A stretch of 64,000 nt of DNA from Desertivirga arenae. Its GTDB lineage: Bacteria > Bacteroidota > Bacteroidia > Sphingobacteriales > Sphingobacteriaceae. Positions within the stretch are counted from its first letter, which is position 1, and each line of letters starts with the position of its first letter. This document shows positions 26,708 to 35,484 of this stretch, piece after piece. The notes under the pieces were generated by a model. That model did no database searches. It worked only from the letters and a program-made list of their open reading frames with translations, and was not told the DNA's origin. The stretch lies in the NCBI RefSeq assembly GCF_017355785.1, contig NZ_JAFEWE010000003.1, positions 434,001 to 498,000 on the forward strand, given 5' to 3'. The translations under genes were made by a program, and so were the position numbers.

Positions 26708-28495
26708 ATGAAGCATATTCGTAACTTTTGCATTATTGCACACATCGATCACGGAAAGAGTACTTTAGCTGATCGGTTGCTGGAATATACCAATACAATC
26801 ACACAACGTGAGGCTCAGGCACAATTGCTTGACGACATGGATCTTGAGCGTGAACGTGGAATTACCATTAAGAGCCACGCCATCCAGATGAATTACAAAC
26901 AAGATGGTGAAGACTATGTGCTTAACCTCATTGATACTCCCGGACACGTTGACTTTTCTTATGAAGTTTCACGCTCAATAGCAGCCTGTGAAGGAGCTTT
27001 GCTTATCGTAGATGCTGCACAAGGAATTCAAGCTCAAACCATTTCCAACCTATATCTCGCATTGGAGCATGATCTGGAGATCATCCCAATTCTGAATAAA
27101 ATGGATCTTCCGGGCGCTATGCCAGAGGAAGTGAAAGACCAGATCATCGATTTGATTGGATGTAAACGTGAGGATATTATTCCTGCTTCCGGTAAGACGG
27201 GAATGGGAGTTTATGATATCCTTAGAGCAATCGTTGAAAGGGTTCCGGCACCTGTAGGCGATCCTAATGGTGAACTTCAGGCTTTGATCTTCGACTCTGT
27301 ATTCAACTCTTTCCGTGGTATTATCGCTTACTTTAAAGTAGTAAACGGAGAGATCAGAAAGGGTGATAAAGTTAAATTTATCGCTACCGGGAAAGAATAT
27401 TTTGCAGATGAGGTTGGAACGCTTAAACTTCAGCAGCAACCGAAAGATGTTATTAAAACCGGAGACGTAGGTTACATTATTTCGGGTATTAAAGAAGCCC
27501 GTGAGGTTAAGGTTGGTGATACCATTACTACAGTTGACCGACCCTCAAAAGAAGCTATACAAGGTTTTGAAGAAGTTAAACCCATGGTATTTGCCGGTAT
27601 TTATCCTGTAGATACTGAGGACTACGAAGAGCTTCGTGAGAGCATGCACAAGTTGCAGCTGAATGATGCCTCTATAGTATTTGAACCAGAATCGTCTGCT
27701 GCTTTAGGTTTCGGTTTCCGTTGTGGTTTCCTTGGAATGCTTCACATGGAGATCATCCAGGAGCGTCTTGAACGAGAGTTCAACATGACGGTTATTACCA
27801 CTGTACCAAACGTATCGTATATAGCATACACTACTAAGGGTGAAGAAGTGCAGGTGAACAATCCCTCAGATCTTCCAGACCCTAGCAGGATTGACAAGAT
27901 CGAGGAACCGTACATCAAGGCGAATATTATTACAAAAGCCGAATTTGTAGGCCCGGTAATGTCTCTTTGTATTCAAAAAAGAGGAATTATCGTAAACCAA
28001 TCCTACCTTACTTCAGACCGTGTTGAACTGGTGTTTGAAATGCCGATGGGAGAAATTGTATTTGATTTCTATGACCGGTTAAAAACTATTTCGAAAGGTT
28101 ATGCGTCTTTCGACTATCATCAAATTGGCTACCGCCAATCTGACCTGGTAAGATTAGATATACGCTTAAATGATGAACCTGTAGATGCCCTATCATCATT
28201 AATCCATAGAAGTAACGCTTACGACTTTGGTAAGAGGATCTGTGAGAAATTAAAAGAGCTTCTTCCACGCCAGCAATTTGAGATCAAAATTCAAGCTTCC
28301 ATTGGTGCTAAAGTTATCGCGAGAGAAACCATCAGTGCACTTCGTAAAGACGTAACAGCTAAATGTTACGGTGGTGATATTTCCCGTAAGAGGAAGCTAT
28401 TGGAGAAACAGAAACAAGGTAAAAAACGCATGCGCCAGGTAGGAAACGTAGAAATTCCTCAGTCGGCATTTATGGCGGTATTGAAATTGGATTAA
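26708..28495 (+). CDS. lepA: Elongation factor 4 (LepA), ribosome-associated GTPase
   Basis: Translational GTPase that binds ribosomes and affects elongation or 30S biogenesis. The 595 aa match the family length. G1 is AHIDHGKST (residues 11-19), G2 [11 protein letters not shown]3 DTPGHVDF, and G4 NKMDLPGA. Domains II, III and V follow, then the LepA-specific C-terminal domain ([17 protein letters not shown]). It lacks EF-G domain IV. folD starts 7 nt after its stop, so the two form an operon ended by the hairpin at 29422-29484. Confidence 0.98.
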   Translation: MKHIRNFCIIAHIDHGKSTLADRLLEYTNTITQREAQAQLLDDMDLERERGITIKSHAIQMNYKQDGEDYVLNLIDTPGHVDFSYEVSRSIAACEGALLIVDAAQGIQAQTISNLYLALEHDLEIIPILNKMDLPGAMPEEVKDQIIDLIGCKREDIIPASGKTGMGVYDILRAIVERVPAPVGDPNGELQALIFDSVFNSFRGIIAYFKVVNGEIRKGDKVKFIATGKEYFADEVGTLKLQQQPKDVIKTGDVGYIISGIKEAREVKVGDTITTVDRPSKEAIQGFEEVKPMVFAGIYPVDTEDYEELRESMHKLQLNDASIVFEPESSAALGFGFRCGFLGMLHMEIIQERLEREFNMTVITTVPNVSYIAYTTKGEEVQVNNPSDLPDPSRIDKIEEPYIKANIITKAEFVGPVMSLCIQKRGIIVNQSYLTSDRVELVFEMPMGEIVFDFYDRLKTISKGYASFDYHQIGYRQSDLVRLDIRLNDEPVDALSSLIHRSNAYDFGKRICEKLKELLPRQQFEIKIQASIGAKVIARETISALRKDVTAKCYGGDISRKRKLLEKQKQGKKRMRQVGNVEIPQSAFMAVLKLD

Positions 28496-28502
28496 TCCTG
28501 GT

Positions 28503-29384
28503 ATGAATTTATTAGATGGTAAATACGTTTCAGAAAAACTGAAACAAGAAATAGCGGCTGAGGCTGCAGAAGTATTAGAAACTACCGGTCGTAAACCTCA
28601 CCTGGTTGCAATATTAGTTGGTAATGACGGAGGTAGTGAAACCTACGTTGCCAGCAAAATGAAAAATTGTGAGAAGGTAGGATTCAAATCCACTTTAATC
28701 AGATACGATGAGTCTGTTTCAGAAGCAGAACTGCTTGCTAAAGTTGAAGAGATCAATCAGGATGCTGAGGTAGATGGACTAATCGTTCAGCTTCCTCTTC
28801 CCAAGCATATTGACCCGGAGAAAGTAACAGAGAAAATAGAATATAGAAAAGACGTAGACGGCTTCCATCCTATTAACCTGGGTAGAATGATGCGTAACCT
28901 TCCCTGTTTTATTCCTGCTACTCCTTACGGTATCATGCTTATGCTTGAAGAGTATAAGATTGAGACTTCCGGGAAGCACTGTGTGGTAATTGGAAGAAGT
29001 AACATTGTGGGAAGCCCAATGAGTATTTTGATGGCCAGAAATGCGACTCCTGGGAATTGTACCGTGACCCTGACCCACAGCCGCACACAAAACCTTGAGA
29101 AGCTTGTTCGCTCTGCCGATATCATCGTAGCTGCTATTGGTAAGAAAAACTTTGTAACAGCAGACATGGTAAAAGATGGTGCTGTTGTGATTGATGTAGG
29201 TATCAACCGTGAGGTTTCTGAAACTACTAAATCGGGATACAAACTTTATGGCGATGTAGATTTTGAAAACGTTGCTCCTAAATCCAGCTGGATCACTCCT
29301 GTTCCCGGCGGTGTTGGATTAATGACCATTATTGGTCTTTTGAAAAATACCCTGGCCTCGGCGAAGAAAGAGATATACCAATAA
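28503..29384 (+). CDS. folD: Bifunctional methylenetetrahydrofolate dehydrogenase / cyclohydrolase
   Basis: Cytoplasmic enzyme of one-carbon metabolism that oxidises 5,10-methylene-THF to methenyl-THF with NADP and hydrolyses it to 10-formyl-THF. At 293 aa it has the family length. Conserved blocks are [13 protein letters not shown] with the catalytic Lys, [25 protein letters not shown], the dinucleotide-binding [13 protein letters not shown] and the C-terminal [11 protein letters not shown] signature. It follows lepA by 7 nt on the same transcript and is followed by a hairpin terminator. Confidence 0.98.
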   Translation: MNLLDGKYVSEKLKQEIAAEAAEVLETTGRKPHLVAILVGNDGGSETYVASKMKNCEKVGFKSTLIRYDESVSEAELLAKVEEINQDAEVDGLIVQLPLPKHIDPEKVTEKIEYRKDVDGFHPINLGRMMRNLPCFIPATPYGIMLMLEEYKIETSGKHCVVIGRSNIVGSPMSILMARNATPGNCTVTLTHSRTQNLEKLVRSADIIVAAIGKKNFVTADMVKDGAVVIDVGINREVSETTKSGYKLYGDVDFENVAPKSSWITPVPGGVGLMTIIGLLKNTLASAKKEIYQ

Positions 29385-29421
29385 ATAGCAATTTGTCTTA
29401 AAGACAAGGCCGATAATTGAA

Positions 29422-29484
29422 AGACGGAATTCAGAGTTAGGTTTTGCAAGCGCAATAACCTTTATCTCCAAATTCCGTCTTTTT
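29422..29484. terminator. Terminator of lepA-folD, facing the GH105 gene
   Basis: A 10-bp stem (AGACGGAATT / AATTCCGTCT) with a 39-nt loop that itself contains a GGTT/AACC stem, followed by TTTT on the plus strand. It sits between the convergent folD and GH105 genes. Confidence 0.75.
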
Positions 29485-29501
29485 GTTTTAATTCCATTAG
29501 C

Positions 29502-30731
29502 CTACTTCTTAGGAAGCTTTTCGAGCCTTAATATTTCTACACCAGCATCAATTAGAGGACCTGTACCGTGCTTTTCATTCAATCCCACCGGACGATTATA
29601 ATAGAAGGGTAAGTTATCCTGAATCCCTGTACCTACACAAATATCCTTCAGCTGATATTGCTCGTTGAGCTTATGTTTCTTTAAACCCTCCCATCCTGTT
29701 CTTGCAATAGAAGCATATCTTTTATCTATCCAACCTTCGTTGACCGCATGAGCTATTCCGTAAACAAACATGGCCGTACAGGAGGATTCCAGGTAAGAGT
29801 CTTCTTTATCCAATACCTGGTGCCATAAGCCCTCAGCATTCTGATAATGAGCTAATCCCAGGATCTGTTCTTCCAACAGCTTCTTAATATCTTTCTTCTG
29901 AGGATCTTTATCGTTCAATTTATCAAGTAAGCGCACTTTAGATAATAACATCCATCCGTTACATCTTCCCCAGTGCGCTACTCCATTCCTTTTCAGATCA
30001 GTATAATAGGTATGCCAATAAATACCTTTTTCTTTATCCCATAGATAGTTATGAAAGTTTTTCACTTGCTTAACCGCATCATCCAAATATTTCTTATCCC
30101 CCGTTAACGCTCCCATATTAGCAAGAAAAGGAACACTCATGTAAAGGTCGTCAGCCCATAGGGTCATCTTATGGGGAAATGCTCTCACAAAAGTTCCATC
30201 CTGCATTCTAGGTCTTTCCTTAATTAAGTGGTTGGCAGCCTTTTCTACATAAGTCTTGTATTCAGGTCTCGGATCTTTTGCATAAACTTCAATAACACTT
30301 GCACTCATAGCTCCAAAATCGTCAAGCTCCTCCATGGTGAAGAACTCACCATACGGATAGGTATAATGCTTTACGTCATTTTTAAAACGTTGTTGGAAAG
30401 TTCGGTAATTGTCAAAACCAAAGGCTACATGACGGGTGGCGTAGTTAAAATATTTCGGATCATTCAGGTAGTTTCCCAAATTGATCATTGCCAGGTTTAA
30501 AACTCCATGGGCATAATGCCAACCAGTATAGGGACTTGCGTATTTTACTTTTACATTTTCGGGGATGTCTGCAGAGGATTGATAAAACTTCTTTGTTTCG
30601 GTATCCTCAAATCCAAGGACAGTTTCTTTGATTACCTGATCGGCAATTTTTCGAACAACTTCTTCATTGGTTTGAGCTGAAACTCCTTCAACAAGTAAAA
30701 AGCAAATTAGTAATGAGGTTAAACGTTTCAT
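29502..30731 (-). CDS. GH105/GH88 unsaturated rhamnogalacturonyl/glucuronyl hydrolase
   Basis: Exported (alpha/alpha)6-barrel hydrolase that removes the 4,5-unsaturated uronic acid left at the non-reducing end by pectate or rhamnogalacturonan lyases, by hydration. It has 409 aa with a signal peptide ending at VSA/Q (residues 19-20). The catalytic aspartate lies in LWADDLYMS (Asp194 or Asp195) and the substrate-binding motif is HWGRCNGW (253-260). Cys257 replaces the usual Gly of WGRGNGW. The product would be 5-keto-4-deoxyuronate. Convergent with folD; the ATG at 30731 is 229 bp from a divergent lipoprotein gene. Confidence 0.88.
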   Translation of the reverse strand: MKRLTSLLICFLLVEGVSAQTNEEVVRKIADQVIKETVLGFEDTETKKFYQSSADIPENVKVKYASPYTGWHYAHGVLNLAMINLGNYLNDPKYFNYATRHVAFGFDNYRTFQQRFKNDVKHYTYPYGEFFTMEELDDFGAMSASVIEVYAKDPRPEYKTYVEKAANHLIKERPRMQDGTFVRAFPHKMTLWADDLYMSVPFLANMGALTGDKKYLDDAVKQVKNFHNYLWDKEKGIYWHTYYTDLKRNGVAHWGRCNGWMLLSKVRLLDKLNDKDPQKKDIKKLLEEQILGLAHYQNAEGLWHQVLDKEDSYLESSCTAMFVYGIAHAVNEGWIDKRYASIARTGWEGLKKHKLNEQYQLKDICVGTGIQDNLPFYYNRPVGLNEKHGTGPLIDAGVEILRLEKLPKK

Positions 30732-30960
30732 GTTGGTTAAATAATAGGGCCTAAGTAAGAAACAAAAATCATATGCGCACGTGATTTTGCTTCCCTTATC
30801 AAAAATTTTACAAGGCTTGGTTTGGGGGAAATGGTAAGAGCAATCTGAAATTCAAAATGAGAAAAAAACGATTATTTCATTTTTTTTCGTCTTTGCTGTA
30901 ATGTTCCTAAATAAAGTCCCGTATGGGTTATCAGAATTAATAATTAATACGTTTTATTTT

Positions 30961-31449
30961 ATGAAAAAATTTACATCTATTCTTGTAACAATCTCTCTTG
31001 TGGCTTTAGGTTTTTCTTCTTGTAAAAAAGATAGCGCTGAAAAAGTTGACGACATAGAAGATTTGAAATCAACCAAAATGAGCTGGAAATTTGACGGAAC
31101 AGCTAAGACGAGTACGCATCTGTGGGCAGTCAAAGATGAAGGGGATTTAACGGTTTACGGAGGTATCAATGATACAGAATCGCTGACCTTATACATAAGT
31201 GAATTTCATGGAACAGGTGATTATACTGTTGATGCTGAAGACATAATGATCCGTTACATCACGCCAGCCGGGATAACAAATCCTTCAGCCATTTTTTCAG
31301 CTCAAGATGGTATAATCAAAATTACATCATCGACAAATGGTGAAGTTAAAGGAACGTTTTCAGGTACCTTGGTAAATGCTTTAGATCAAACTAAGCCTAT
31401 GACGGAGGGTAAATTCGAAGCTAAAATAGTCGAAGGCGACATTGACTAA
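30961..31449 (+). CDS. Lipoprotein of unknown function, beta-rich
   Basis: A 162-aa lipoprotein: signal peptide MKKFTSILVTISLVALGFSS with acylation Cys21. The mature part is acidic near the N-terminus, then about eight predicted beta strands (SLTLYISEFHGTGDYTV, TNGEVKGTFSGTL), a pattern like DUF6252-type lipoproteins of Bacteroidota, though I am not certain. The start at 30961 is chosen because the 20 residues upstream from 30901 are not signal-like. It is divergent from the GH105 gene and followed by a 12-bp hairpin. It may be surface-exposed. Confidence 0.75.
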   Translation: MKKFTSILVTISLVALGFSSCKKDSAEKVDDIEDLKSTKMSWKFDGTAKTSTHLWAVKDEGDLTVYGGINDTESLTLYISEFHGTGDYTVDAEDIMIRYITPAGITNPSAIFSAQDGIIKITSSTNGEVKGTFSGTLVNALDQTKPMTEGKFEAKIVEGDID

Positions 31450-31455
31450 ATAACA

Positions 31456-31492
31456 AAGAGGCTATCCAAAATAAATCTCGGGATAGCCTCTT
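31456..31492 (+). terminator. Hairpin terminator of the beta-rich lipoprotein gene
   Basis: A perfect 12-bp stem (AAGAGGCTATCC / GGATAGCCTCTT) with a 13-nt loop starts 6 nt after the stop. The following tract is TCTATT rather than a pure T run. Confidence 0.75.
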
Positions 31493-31524
31493 CTATTACT
31501 ATAACAATTCTTCAATCAACCCTT

Positions 31525-31812
31525 CTAAGAGCTATAAGAAGGATCTGGATCCGCAGAAAAATTATCATACTTATTCGGATAATTTCCCTGCTGCGATGTT
31601 CCTTGCTGAGAAGTTACTTTAGCAAACTGACCTTTTACCTGATCTACATAAGGCTTTACTTTATCCGTGTAAGGCTTAGCCTTTTCCATCCACTCAGGAG
31701 CTTTAGCTTTCAAATCATCCGCAATAGAAGTTCCATCAGGACGCTTCTTTGTAATATAATGTGCACCTGCCGCCACTGCAGCTCCGGTAACTAATAATCT
31801 TAATAATCCCAT
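31525..31812 (-). CDS. Small single-helix protein, YtxH-like
   Basis: A 95-aa protein. The N-terminus (MGLLRLLVTGAAVAAGAHYITKK) is one short hydrophobic helix followed by a Lys-rich amphipathic region with repeated Lys-Pro-Tyr units (EKAKPYTDKVKPYVDQVK), then a Gln/Ser/Asn-rich tail. This is the layout of YtxH-type and general-stress small membrane proteins. It is convergent with the lipoprotein gene and divergent from the GH105 gene at 31953. Function unknown. Confidence 0.65.
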   Translation of the reverse strand: MGLLRLLVTGAAVAAGAHYITKKRPDGTSIADDLKAKAPEWMEKAKPYTDKVKPYVDQVKGQFAKVTSQQGTSQQGNYPNKYDNFSADPDPSYSS

Positions 31813-31952
31813 AGTTATCTGTTAAAGCTTATGTAATACAAAGGTGGTGCCAATTTTAAAAATCCACATAGGGGATCAGGCGAGTTTGAATGACTACCTT
31901 TTAAACTGATCAACAGCTTTCAAAAGTAGACAAACCAATAAATCCTGATTAC

Positions 31953-33188
31953 ATGATCAAACGACTATTAATTTTCGCAGCACTTTGTACTGCCTCTCAG
32001 CCTGGTTCCTATTGCTTCGGCCAGACCAGATTATCGGAGCAGATGGCTGCAACGGCTATGACCAAATGGAAAGACTCTCTTGTAGTTGGTTCCAGCAAGG
32101 ATGGTAAGGCGAGATGGGTATACCAGGAATCTCTCGTATTAAGAGGAATTGAGGAACTTTATAAATCAACTGGTGATAAAAAGTATTTCGATTTTATAAA
32201 AAATCATGTTGATTTCTACGTGCGCACTGACGGAAGCATACGAACCTATAAAGTAGACGAATATAGCATCGACAATATTCCAATGGGAAGAATTGTTCTG
32301 ATGCTCTATAAAGCTACAGGGGAGGATAAATACAAAAAAGCGGCGGATCTGGTCAATCAACAGCTTGTAGGAATGCCGCGTACTAAAGAAGGTGGCTTAT
32401 GGCATAAGGCTATTTATCCATGGCAAATGTGGTTGGATGGACTCTATATGGGCCAGCCGTTCAATGCTGAGTTTACGAAGGTGTTCAACCAGGATCCAAA
32501 GAGATATGAGGACCTCGTCAATCAGTTTGTATGGATGGAGAACCACTCACGCGACGAGAAGACTGGACTCCTATATCATGGTTGGGATGAGTCTAAAGGC
32601 ATGAAATGGGCCGACGACGTTACGGGAAGGTCTCACCATTTTTGGAGTAGGGCGATAGGATGGTACGCAATGGCATTAGTGGATGTACGTGATTTTTTAC
32701 CGAAAGAGCACCCGGGACATCAGAAGCTGAATGAGATTTTGTTACGGACAGCTGAAGGAATAAAAAATTTTCAGGATCCTAAAACAGGTGTATGGTGGCA
32801 AATTACGGATAGTATTGGTGCTAAGGGCAACTATATGGAGTCATCTGCGACGAGCATGTTTGTATATGCCCTGGCTAAAGGGGTAAGGATGGGGTATCTT
32901 CCGTCTCAATACCACGAGGTTGCAAGGAAAGGCCTGGAAGGTATGAAGAAGGAGTTTATAGAGCAGTCCAATGCGGGGATGATAAACCTGAAGAACACTT
33001 GTAGAGGAGCAGGACTAGGAAATAATCCTTACAGGGATGGTAGTTATGCATACTACCTAAGCGAACCAATTGTGACTAACGATGCTCATGGTGTTGGTGC
33101 TTTTATCCTGGCTGCTAATGAAATGGAGTTGGCAAGCTCAAAGCCGGGAACAAAAAGGAAAATGACCGAAAAGAAAGTAGGCAGATAG
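31953..33188 (+). CDS. GH105 (YteR-type) unsaturated rhamnogalacturonyl hydrolase
   Basis: A second unsaturated-uronide hydrolase of 411 aa, closer to Bacillus YteR than the first. The signal peptide (MIKRLLIFAALCTASQPGSYCFG) leads to an (alpha/alpha)6 barrel. The catalytic aspartate is Asp162 in MWLDGLYMGQPF; the binding-site loop is HHFWSRAIGWY, and the C-terminal MESSATSMFVYALAKG is family-typical. Expected product is 5-keto-4-deoxyuronate plus a shortened rhamnogalacturonan or oligogalacturonide. Two distinct GH105 enzymes suggest two kinds of unsaturated product are handled. Convergent with the SusD gene, sharing a bidirectional terminator. The C-terminal 20 residues are basic and lie outside the fold. 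Confidence 0.9.
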   Translation: MIKRLLIFAALCTASQPGSYCFGQTRLSEQMAATAMTKWKDSLVVGSSKDGKARWVYQESLVLRGIEELYKSTGDKKYFDFIKNHVDFYVRTDGSIRTYKVDEYSIDNIPMGRIVLMLYKATGEDKYKKAADLVNQQLVGMPRTKEGGLWHKAIYPWQMWLDGLYMGQPFNAEFTKVFNQDPKRYEDLVNQFVWMENHSRDEKTGLLYHGWDESKGMKWADDVTGRSHHFWSRAIGWYAMALVDVRDFLPKEHPGHQKLNEILLRTAEGIKNFQDPKTGVWWQITDSIGAKGNYMESSATSMFVYALAKGVRMGYLPSQYHEVARKGLEGMKKEFIEQSNAGMINLKNTCRGAGLGNNPYRDGSYAYYLSEPIVTNDAHGVGAFILAANEMELASSKPGTKRKMTEKKVGR

Positions 33189-33301
33189 TATCTTAACGGT
33201 TTTCCAAAGATGAGTACTCTGTGTAGAGCACAGACGTACATCTACAGCTATTTCAGCACCTGACAGTCCGGGAAAATCTACTACTGCGGGATACCAAAAA
33301 T

Positions 33302-33342
33302 AAAAAAGGGATAAATACTCCATGGAGTATCTATCCCTTTTT
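33302..33342. terminator. Bidirectional terminator between GH105 and susD
   Basis: An almost perfect long palindrome runs from AAAAAAGGGATA through ATACTCC / GGAGTAT to TATCCCTTTTTT, centred on CATG, with one mismatch. A run of six T at the plus side and six A at the other lets it work for both convergent genes. Confidence 0.9.
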
Positions 33343-33437
33343 TATTTCATATTTTAACCTGAAGATAGAACACTCAAACTTATTCCTTCCATATCAGGTC
33401 CACTGAATTCTTCAAACAGAAGAAGTTTTTGAAATTT

Positions 33438-35474
33438 TTATGGCTGTGGCAAGCCGTAACCATTGGTTACTTTTCCTTTTGACTGTCTGATCGTTTCAGA
33501 AGGTATTGGCCAGTAATATCTTGGTGGATCACCTGCCGAAGTTATTCCTGAAAGAAGATTTCTTTTATATACACTCTCATAGGTAACTATATCTATTCCC
33601 CAATTTGTTCTTACGTAACCTTGGGCTTGTAATGCAATAGCCTCAGCACTACCAGGGGCAATATATTTAAATAATCCTTGAATAGCTAAGTTGTGATTAG
33701 TTCCAACAACCTTGCTTGCTACCGCTGGAATCTTCGTATAATCATATTGCCCCCTCCATCCAGGGAAAAGTGCGGGATTGCTAGGGTTAGGATCAAATGT
33801 TAATGGATTAGGCAAATTAACCATCTTTGTCCAGATATAGGCAGGAATTTCATTACCGTTAGCAAAACGATGATACCCTTGATTTCTGAGGTTGTTGATC
33901 ATAGTGGTAAGCTCTTGTTGTGCAGCTATAGCCCTCTCAGCAAAGGTACCAGAGCGAATTAAGTCCCAACGGCGGGTCCCCTCACCAAGCAACTCCAATT
34001 TTCGCTCTTGCAAAATAGCATCTTTTAAAGGCTGACCGCTTAGAGCTGTAAGATTATTAGTGGAATTGCCATAAGCCCTTTGCCGGATCTGGTTAACAAG
34101 ATCAACTGCGTCACTTTCTCCAAGTTCGGCTTTAACTTCTGCGAGCAAAAGTATAACATCTGCCATTCTAAGGATTGGCCAGTTCAAACCAGAGTTTCTT
34201 TGTGAGGTAACAAAAGGTGGATTCATACGATTGTCGTCCCACTTGTTCGTGGCTATTCCTCCGGTATTTTTATTGCCCGGAACAAAAGAAAGCATCATTT
34301 CGTTACCATCGCCTTTGCTACCTGTAACAGCCACGCTAACATCTCTCCGTTTATCATCATTACTGTAGTCGCCGTAGTATACTGTAGGAACAATACGCAG
34401 GGCTCCGAAAACCTTAGTTGGAGCAGCGTTTGCGCTGCCGCCGTCTGATGGTCGGCCAAAAGCATAAGGATACTCGCCATTAGTTAAAGTTTGTCCAACC
34501 TGATAGTTTCCAATTTCAAACACAGATTCCGGGCTCACTTGCAGGTCGTGGGCGTATTGAAAATGACGCTGGAATGGATTATTAGCAACAGTTCTGGTAT
34601 CAGCAGTAATTAAGCCTGAAGTTCCTTTGTTATCAATTGCCTTTTGAAGATAGGTTTTAGCAGTTTGATAATAGGTAATGTAATCGGTCCGCCGTGCATA
34701 CACCGATTTATTAACTTCATTTCCTTTTTTTGTAAAGGCTACGCTTCCATAAAGGTCAGGCATATCAGTACGAATGGTCTGATATCCGCCAGAAGCAAGA
34801 GCAACTTGACCAATCAAGGCATTACAAAATGTCCGGGAAAAACGTTCGGCGGTAATACCTCCCTCGCCTATCTTGTACATCAGAGGCTCTACTCTTTTTA
34901 GATCTTCAATTAAGTTATCATAAATAACAAAACGAGAAGTTAAGGAGTACTCATCAATAAGTGTATTTTCATACCCATAAGGTACATCCCCAAAATGCTT
35001 GACCAGTTCGTAATAGCAAAAGGATCTCATTGTTATTGCCTCGCCGTATAATTGAGTCCAGTCAGAAGTCCTGCCAGCTGCAACGTCTTCTTTATAGGCA
35101 GGTTTTTCTGCTATAAGAGACGCAGCTTTGGCCGCCCTAGCTATGGTAGCATAAAGGCCATTGAAACCGCCAGCTACAGCATCAATGGTTAACAATTCTG
35201 GCTTTAAAATAGCATTTAAATTATTGCTGGAGTTATCTTCCGGGTACGTTTCGGCATCAGATCCTATTGGATCATTCCACCGGTAAGTTCCCATAATACT
35301 ATTCTGACGGTAATTAGCGTATCCCCAAGAAAGTATTTTAAATGTTTCCGCAGGTGTATTAGTTACAAACTCATCGTCCACGCTTGATGGAGACTTTGCA
35401 TCCAGGAAATCCTCCTTACATTGAGTTAAAGTCAAACAGACTGCGATTCCTAGTATATATTTTAATCTTCTCAT
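33438..35474 (-). CDS. SusD/RagB family starch-binding-like outer-membrane lipoprotein
   Basis: Surface lipoprotein of 678 aa that captures oligosaccharide and passes it to its SusC partner. The lipobox Cys is Cys19 in LTLTQC. The helical SusD core carries blocks such as SFCYYELVKHFGDVPYG, LEQ-like LQERKLELLGEGTRRWDLIR and the C-terminal WPIPSETIRQ, diagnostic of the RagB/SusD C-terminal domain. The ATG at 35474 (MRRLKYILG) is used; the 39 residues before it in the open frame overlap the susC 3' end and are not signal-like. It begins 10 nt after the SusC stop, so the two form the usual susCD operon. Ligand inferred to be pectic from neighbours. Confidence 0.93.
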   Translation of the reverse strand: MRRLKYILGIAVCLTLTQCKEDFLDAKSPSSVDDEFVTNTPAETFKILSWGYANYRQNSIMGTYRWNDPIGSDAETYPEDNSSNNLNAILKPELLTIDAVAGGFNGLYATIARAAKAASLIAEKPAYKEDVAAGRTSDWTQLYGEAITMRSFCYYELVKHFGDVPYGYENTLIDEYSLTSRFVIYDNLIEDLKRVEPLMYKIGEGGITAERFSRTFCNALIGQVALASGGYQTIRTDMPDLYGSVAFTKKGNEVNKSVYARRTDYITYYQTAKTYLQKAIDNKGTSGLITADTRTVANNPFQRHFQYAHDLQVSPESVFEIGNYQVGQTLTNGEYPYAFGRPSDGGSANAAPTKVFGALRIVPTVYYGDYSNDDKRRDVSVAVTGSKGDGNEMMLSFVPGNKNTGGIATNKWDDNRMNPPFVTSQRNSGLNWPILRMADVILLLAEVKAELGESDAVDLVNQIRQRAYGNSTNNLTALSGQPLKDAILQERKLELLGEGTRRWDLIRSGTFAERAIAAQQELTTMINNLRNQGYHRFANGNEIPAYIWTKMVNLPNPLTFDPNPSNPALFPGWRGQYDYTKIPAVASKVVGTNHNLAIQGLFKYIAPGSAEAIALQAQGYVRTNWGIDIVTYESVYKRNLLSGITSAGDPPRYYWPIPSETIRQSKGKVTNGYGLPQP

Positions 35475-35484
35475 TACTTTAATT

